Assembly: GCA_015061575.1 (NCBI GenBank)
Contig: SUWF01000015.1
Coordinates: forward strand, 1 to 64,000
Reading direction: 5' to 3'
Origin: Lentisphaerota bacterium
Lineage (GTDB): Bacteria > Verrucomicrobiota > Lentisphaeria > Victivallales > Victivallaceae
DNA length: 64,000 bases
Below are positions 62,046 to 64,000 of this stretch, piece after piece (positions within the stretch are counted from its first letter, which is position 1; each line of letters begins with the position of its first letter). A model generated the notes under the pieces. It saw only the letters and a program-made list of their open reading frames with translations. It searched no databases and was not told where the DNA came from. The translations under genes were made by a program, and so were the position numbers.

Positions 62046-63098
62046 ATGGAAGTACGCAAGCTGATCGATCAACTTGATGTTGAAAAGCATCTGAGCTGCC
62101 GGGAGTGGATATACCTCTGGCAGAATTACTCCGATGCCGACCGGTTGTATGCTGCGGAATTGGCAGTGAAAATCGCCCGGACTCATTACGGAAAAAATAT
62201 TTTTGTGCGGGGCATTGTGGAATTTGCCAATTATTGCAGCAACGATTGTTTTTATTGCGGCATCCGGCGTTCCAATCATAAAGTGCAGCGTTACAGTTTG
62301 AGTAATGAGCAGATCAAAGCGTGCTGCCGCAGCGGTTGGGAAAATGGTATCCGCACCTTTGTTCTGCAAAGCGGCGAGGCCGGTCGGCTGGATCTGGAAC
62401 GCTTGTGTAATCTGGTTCGGGAGCTGAAAAGTGACTTCCCGGAGTGCGCCGTAACTCTGTCGCTGGGGGAACTGGCATTTGCTGAATATCAGGCGTTGCG
62501 TCAGGCGGGAGCCGACCGGTATTTGCTGCGGCATGAAAGTGCCAATAGCGGACACTACCGGAAAATGCACCCGGAATATATGAGTTTGCAGCACCGGCTG
62601 GAATGTTTGGATATGCTTAAAACGCTGGGCTATCAGACCGGTTGCGGGATCATGACCGGTTCGCCCTTCCAGACAGCGGAATGTTTGGCCGATGATATGC
62701 TCTTTATGGAAAAATTCCAGCCGCACATGGTGGGTATCGGCCCGTTTATTCCGCATTGCGATACGCCGTTTGGTCAATATCCGGCCGGTTCTCTGGAATT
62801 GACGCTGATGGCTTTGAGTTTATGCCGGATCATGCTGCCGGAAGTTTTGCTGCCGGCTACGACTGCGCTGGGTACTTTGCAGCAAGACGGCCGGATATTG
62901 GGAATTTTGGCCGGAGCCAATGTGATCATGCCCAATTTGACTCCGCCGGCAGTGCAGAACAATTATAATTTGTATAACAATAAGATCCATACCGACGATG
63001 GCGTGCGCCAATTTATGCAGCAGCTGCACGATCAGCTGGCGCAAATCAACTACACCGCAGTGGTCGGCCGTGGAGATTTCGGAGATAAAATATGTTGA
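62046..63098 (+). CDS. hydE: [FeFe]-hydrogenase H-cluster radical SAM maturase HydE
   Basis: A 350-residue radical SAM enzyme. The cluster cysteines are C64, C68 and C71 in NYCSNDCFYCGIRRSN. Other HydE blocks are RYSLSNEQI, TFVLQSGE, CAVTLSLGE, GADRYLLRHESAN, GIMTGSPFQTAE, MVGIGPFIPHCDTPF, LLPATTALGTL and GANVIMPNLTP. It fits HydE better than the related PylB or biotin synthase. HydE supplies an iron-cysteine-derived precursor in H-cluster assembly. Here it is followed not by hydG or hydF but by a nifH-like gene that it overlaps by seven bases. GAGGTG precedes the ATG. Confidence 0.93.
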   Translation: MEVRKLIDQLDVEKHLSCREWIYLWQNYSDADRLYAAELAVKIARTHYGKNIFVRGIVEFANYCSNDCFYCGIRRSNHKVQRYSLSNEQIKACCRSGWENGIRTFVLQSGEAGRLDLERLCNLVRELKSDFPECAVTLSLGELAFAEYQALRQAGADRYLLRHESANSGHYRKMHPEYMSLQHRLECLDMLKTLGYQTGCGIMTGSPFQTAECLADDMLFMEKFQPHMVGIGPFIPHCDTPFGQYPAGSLELTLMALSLCRIMLPEVLLPATTALGTLQQDGRILGILAGANVIMPNLTPPAVQNNYNLYNNKIHTDDGVRQFMQQLHDQLAQINYTAVVGRGDFGDKIC

Positions 63099-63856
63099 AA
63101 CTGGCATTTTACGGCAAGGGCGGGATCGGCAAATCCACGACGGTCTGCAATTTGGCTTTGGCTTTGGCCGAAAAAGGTTTGCAGGTTATGCAAATCGGCT
63201 GTGACCCCAAAGCGGACTCCACGGCGGCATTGTTGAATGGCCGCCGGGCGGTCACGGTGCTGGATCTGATCCGGAAATACAATGACGATTTCAGCTGGCA
63301 GGATATGGTTTTTACCGGCGAAAAAAATGTCCATTGCGTGGAAGCCGGCGGCCCGGTACCCGGTTTGGGCTGCGCCGGGCGGGGCATCATCAACGCTTTG
63401 GAAAAACTTGAAAGCAAAGGCGTTTATCAGGCGTTGAAGATCGATGTGGTGCTGTACGATGTGCTGGGCGATGTGGTGTGCGGCGGTTTTGCCATGCCCA
63501 TGCGCAGCGGGTATGCGGATAAAGTTTACATTATTTCCAGCGGCGAAAATATGTCGATCTACGCTGCGGCCAATATTGCGATGGCGGTCAAAAATTTTCA
63601 GCAGCGCAACTATGCCCGACTGGGCGGATTCATTTTGAATTGCCGCGATGTGAATGATGAATTGAATAAAGTAAAAACTCTGGCCGCTGACTTTGACAGC
63701 TGCATTACCGGTATTCTGCCCCGCAGCAGCATAGTATGCGAAGCCGAAGAATTGAATCAGGCGGTATTGAGTGCATTCCCCAATTCGGATATGGCGCAGT
63801 GTTACCGGAATTTGGCCGACAGTATTCTGGCGGATAATGGAGTGGTTTTATGCTGA
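63092..63856 (+). CDS. NifH-like ATP-dependent iron-sulfur reductase
   Basis: A 254-residue homologue of the nitrogenase Fe protein (NifH/BchL/CfbC superfamily). Walker A GKGGIGKS is at 9-16, followed by QIGCDPKADST. The two [4Fe-4S] ligands are C94 in GLGCAGRGI and C130 in DVVCGGFAMP, so the dimer-bridging cluster is retained. The ADP-ribosylation-type Arg of CAGRG is also present. Length is slightly below the roughly 270-290 of true NifH. Nothing indicates nitrogen fixation; it more likely delivers electrons to the component-1-like partner that follows. Overlaps hydE upstream and the next gene downstream by seven bases each. Confidence 0.9.
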   Translation: MLKLAFYGKGGIGKSTTVCNLALALAEKGLQVMQIGCDPKADSTAALLNGRRAVTVLDLIRKYNDDFSWQDMVFTGEKNVHCVEAGGPVPGLGCAGRGIINALEKLESKGVYQALKIDVVLYDVLGDVVCGGFAMPMRSGYADKVYIISSGENMSIYAAANIAMAVKNFQQRNYARLGGFILNCRDVNDELNKVKTLAADFDSCITGILPRSSIVCEAEELNQAVLSAFPNSDMAQCYRNLADSILADNGVVLC

Positions 63857-64000
63857 AGGCGTTAGTCAATAAAAATATTGATCAATCGATCGGAGCCATT
63901 GCTGTTGGGCAGGCCGCGTATCCGCAGCCGTTCCGGTCGGAGCTGGAGTTCAACGCTCCGGCCCGGGGAATGTGGAACATTGTACACACCGGGATGCTGA
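63850..64000 (+). CDS. Nitrogenase component-1-like protein, N-terminal fragment (runs off the window)
   Basis: An open frame from ATG 63850 to the window end gives 50 residues without a stop. The start overlaps the nifH-like stop, indicating translational coupling. The stretch FNAPARGMWNIVHTGML is similar to the N-terminal Pro-x-x-Gly-x-W-x-hydrophobic-His region of NifD/NifE-like oxidoreductase subunits, where the first cluster-ligand cysteine would follow a little further on, outside the window. The assignment rests on this short segment and on context. Confidence 0.55.
   Translation, partial: MLKALVNKNIDQSIGAIAVGQAAYPQPFRSELEFNAPARGMWNIVHTGML

Noticed and set aside
63092-63856. Reading the NifH-like gene as evidence for nitrogen fixation
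   Set aside because: No nifD, nifK, nifB or nifE is visible, the protein is shorter than true NifH, and the neighbours are hydrogenase-maturation genes. A different substrate is more likely.
1-64000. Search for CRISPR arrays, tRNA or rRNA genes, prophage or integrase genes and anti-phage systems
   Set aside because: I found no regularly spaced repeats, no cloverleaf-like segment I could support, and no phage or defence protein motif. The ABC protein and GNAT protein are ordinary family members without defence context.

Overview
The window looks like a chromosome segment of a Gram-negative bacterium of the Lentisphaerota (Victivallis-like). This is an inference. It rests on three pilin-like proteins carrying the [16 protein letters not shown] / [15 protein letters not shown] signature, on large secreted glycoside-hydrolase-like proteins with one-off domain combinations, and on a secretin-based type II secretion operon. 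Housekeeping genes are present (gltX, rplM-rpsI, argC, recN, pyrC, serA, hemW), so the segment is not a plasmid or prophage. I see no tRNA or rRNA gene, no CRISPR array and no intact insertion sequence.

Layout. 1-6.7 kb: a hairpin-rich left edge, then a pilin-like protein and a giant secreted carbohydrate-active protein behind a strong promoter with a LacI-type operator. 6.8-14.1 kb: gltX, a zinc-ribbon/coiled-coil membrane protein, diaminopimelate dehydrogenase, L13-S9, argC and recN. 14.3-20.0 kb (minus strand): cell-surface polysaccharide synthesis (a GT-C protein split over two frames, a polyprenyl-phosphate sugar transferase, GT4 and GT2 enzymes) behind a D,D-carboxypeptidase. 20.3-26.1 kb: GT4, pyrC, hemW, an MFS carrier and, convergent, an L,D-carboxypeptidase. 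26.2-38.2 kb: a complete pseudopilin-type secretion operon in the order unknown-L-M-C-D-E-F-G-H-I-J-K. 38.2-42.1 kb: two secreted unknown proteins and an ABC exporter. 42.2-50.7 kb (minus): a catabolic locus of pilin-like protein, glycosidase-like protein, ceramidase-like hydrolase, binding module and FAD oxidoreductase, with a Gfo/Idh/MocA dehydrogenase and a small membrane protein beyond it and a divergent AraC regulator at its head. 51.8-56.8 kb (minus): GH2 beta-mannosidase, serA, GNAT. 56.9-61.5 kb: LacI regulator, LamG/TIM-barrel secreted protein, pilin-like protein.

61.6-64.0 kb holds the most unusual unit. A TM1266-type small protein is followed by a genuine HydE (radical-SAM maturase of [FeFe]-hydrogenase), which overlaps a NifH-like ATPase that keeps both [4Fe-4S] cysteines, which in turn overlaps the start of a protein whose first 50 residues resemble nitrogenase component 1 relatives. 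No hydF or hydG follows HydE directly. A leader with mutually exclusive hairpins and an intrinsic terminator precedes hydE. This could be a nitrogenase-like reductase system that borrows a hydrogenase maturase; the window ends before it can be defined.

How the parts fit. The secretion operon could export the large glycan-degrading proteins. The pilin-like proteins are encoded beside three of the large secreted proteins, which suggests a repeated functional unit. The LacI-type operators show three half-site classes, so several regulators probably control these sugar-utilisation genes.
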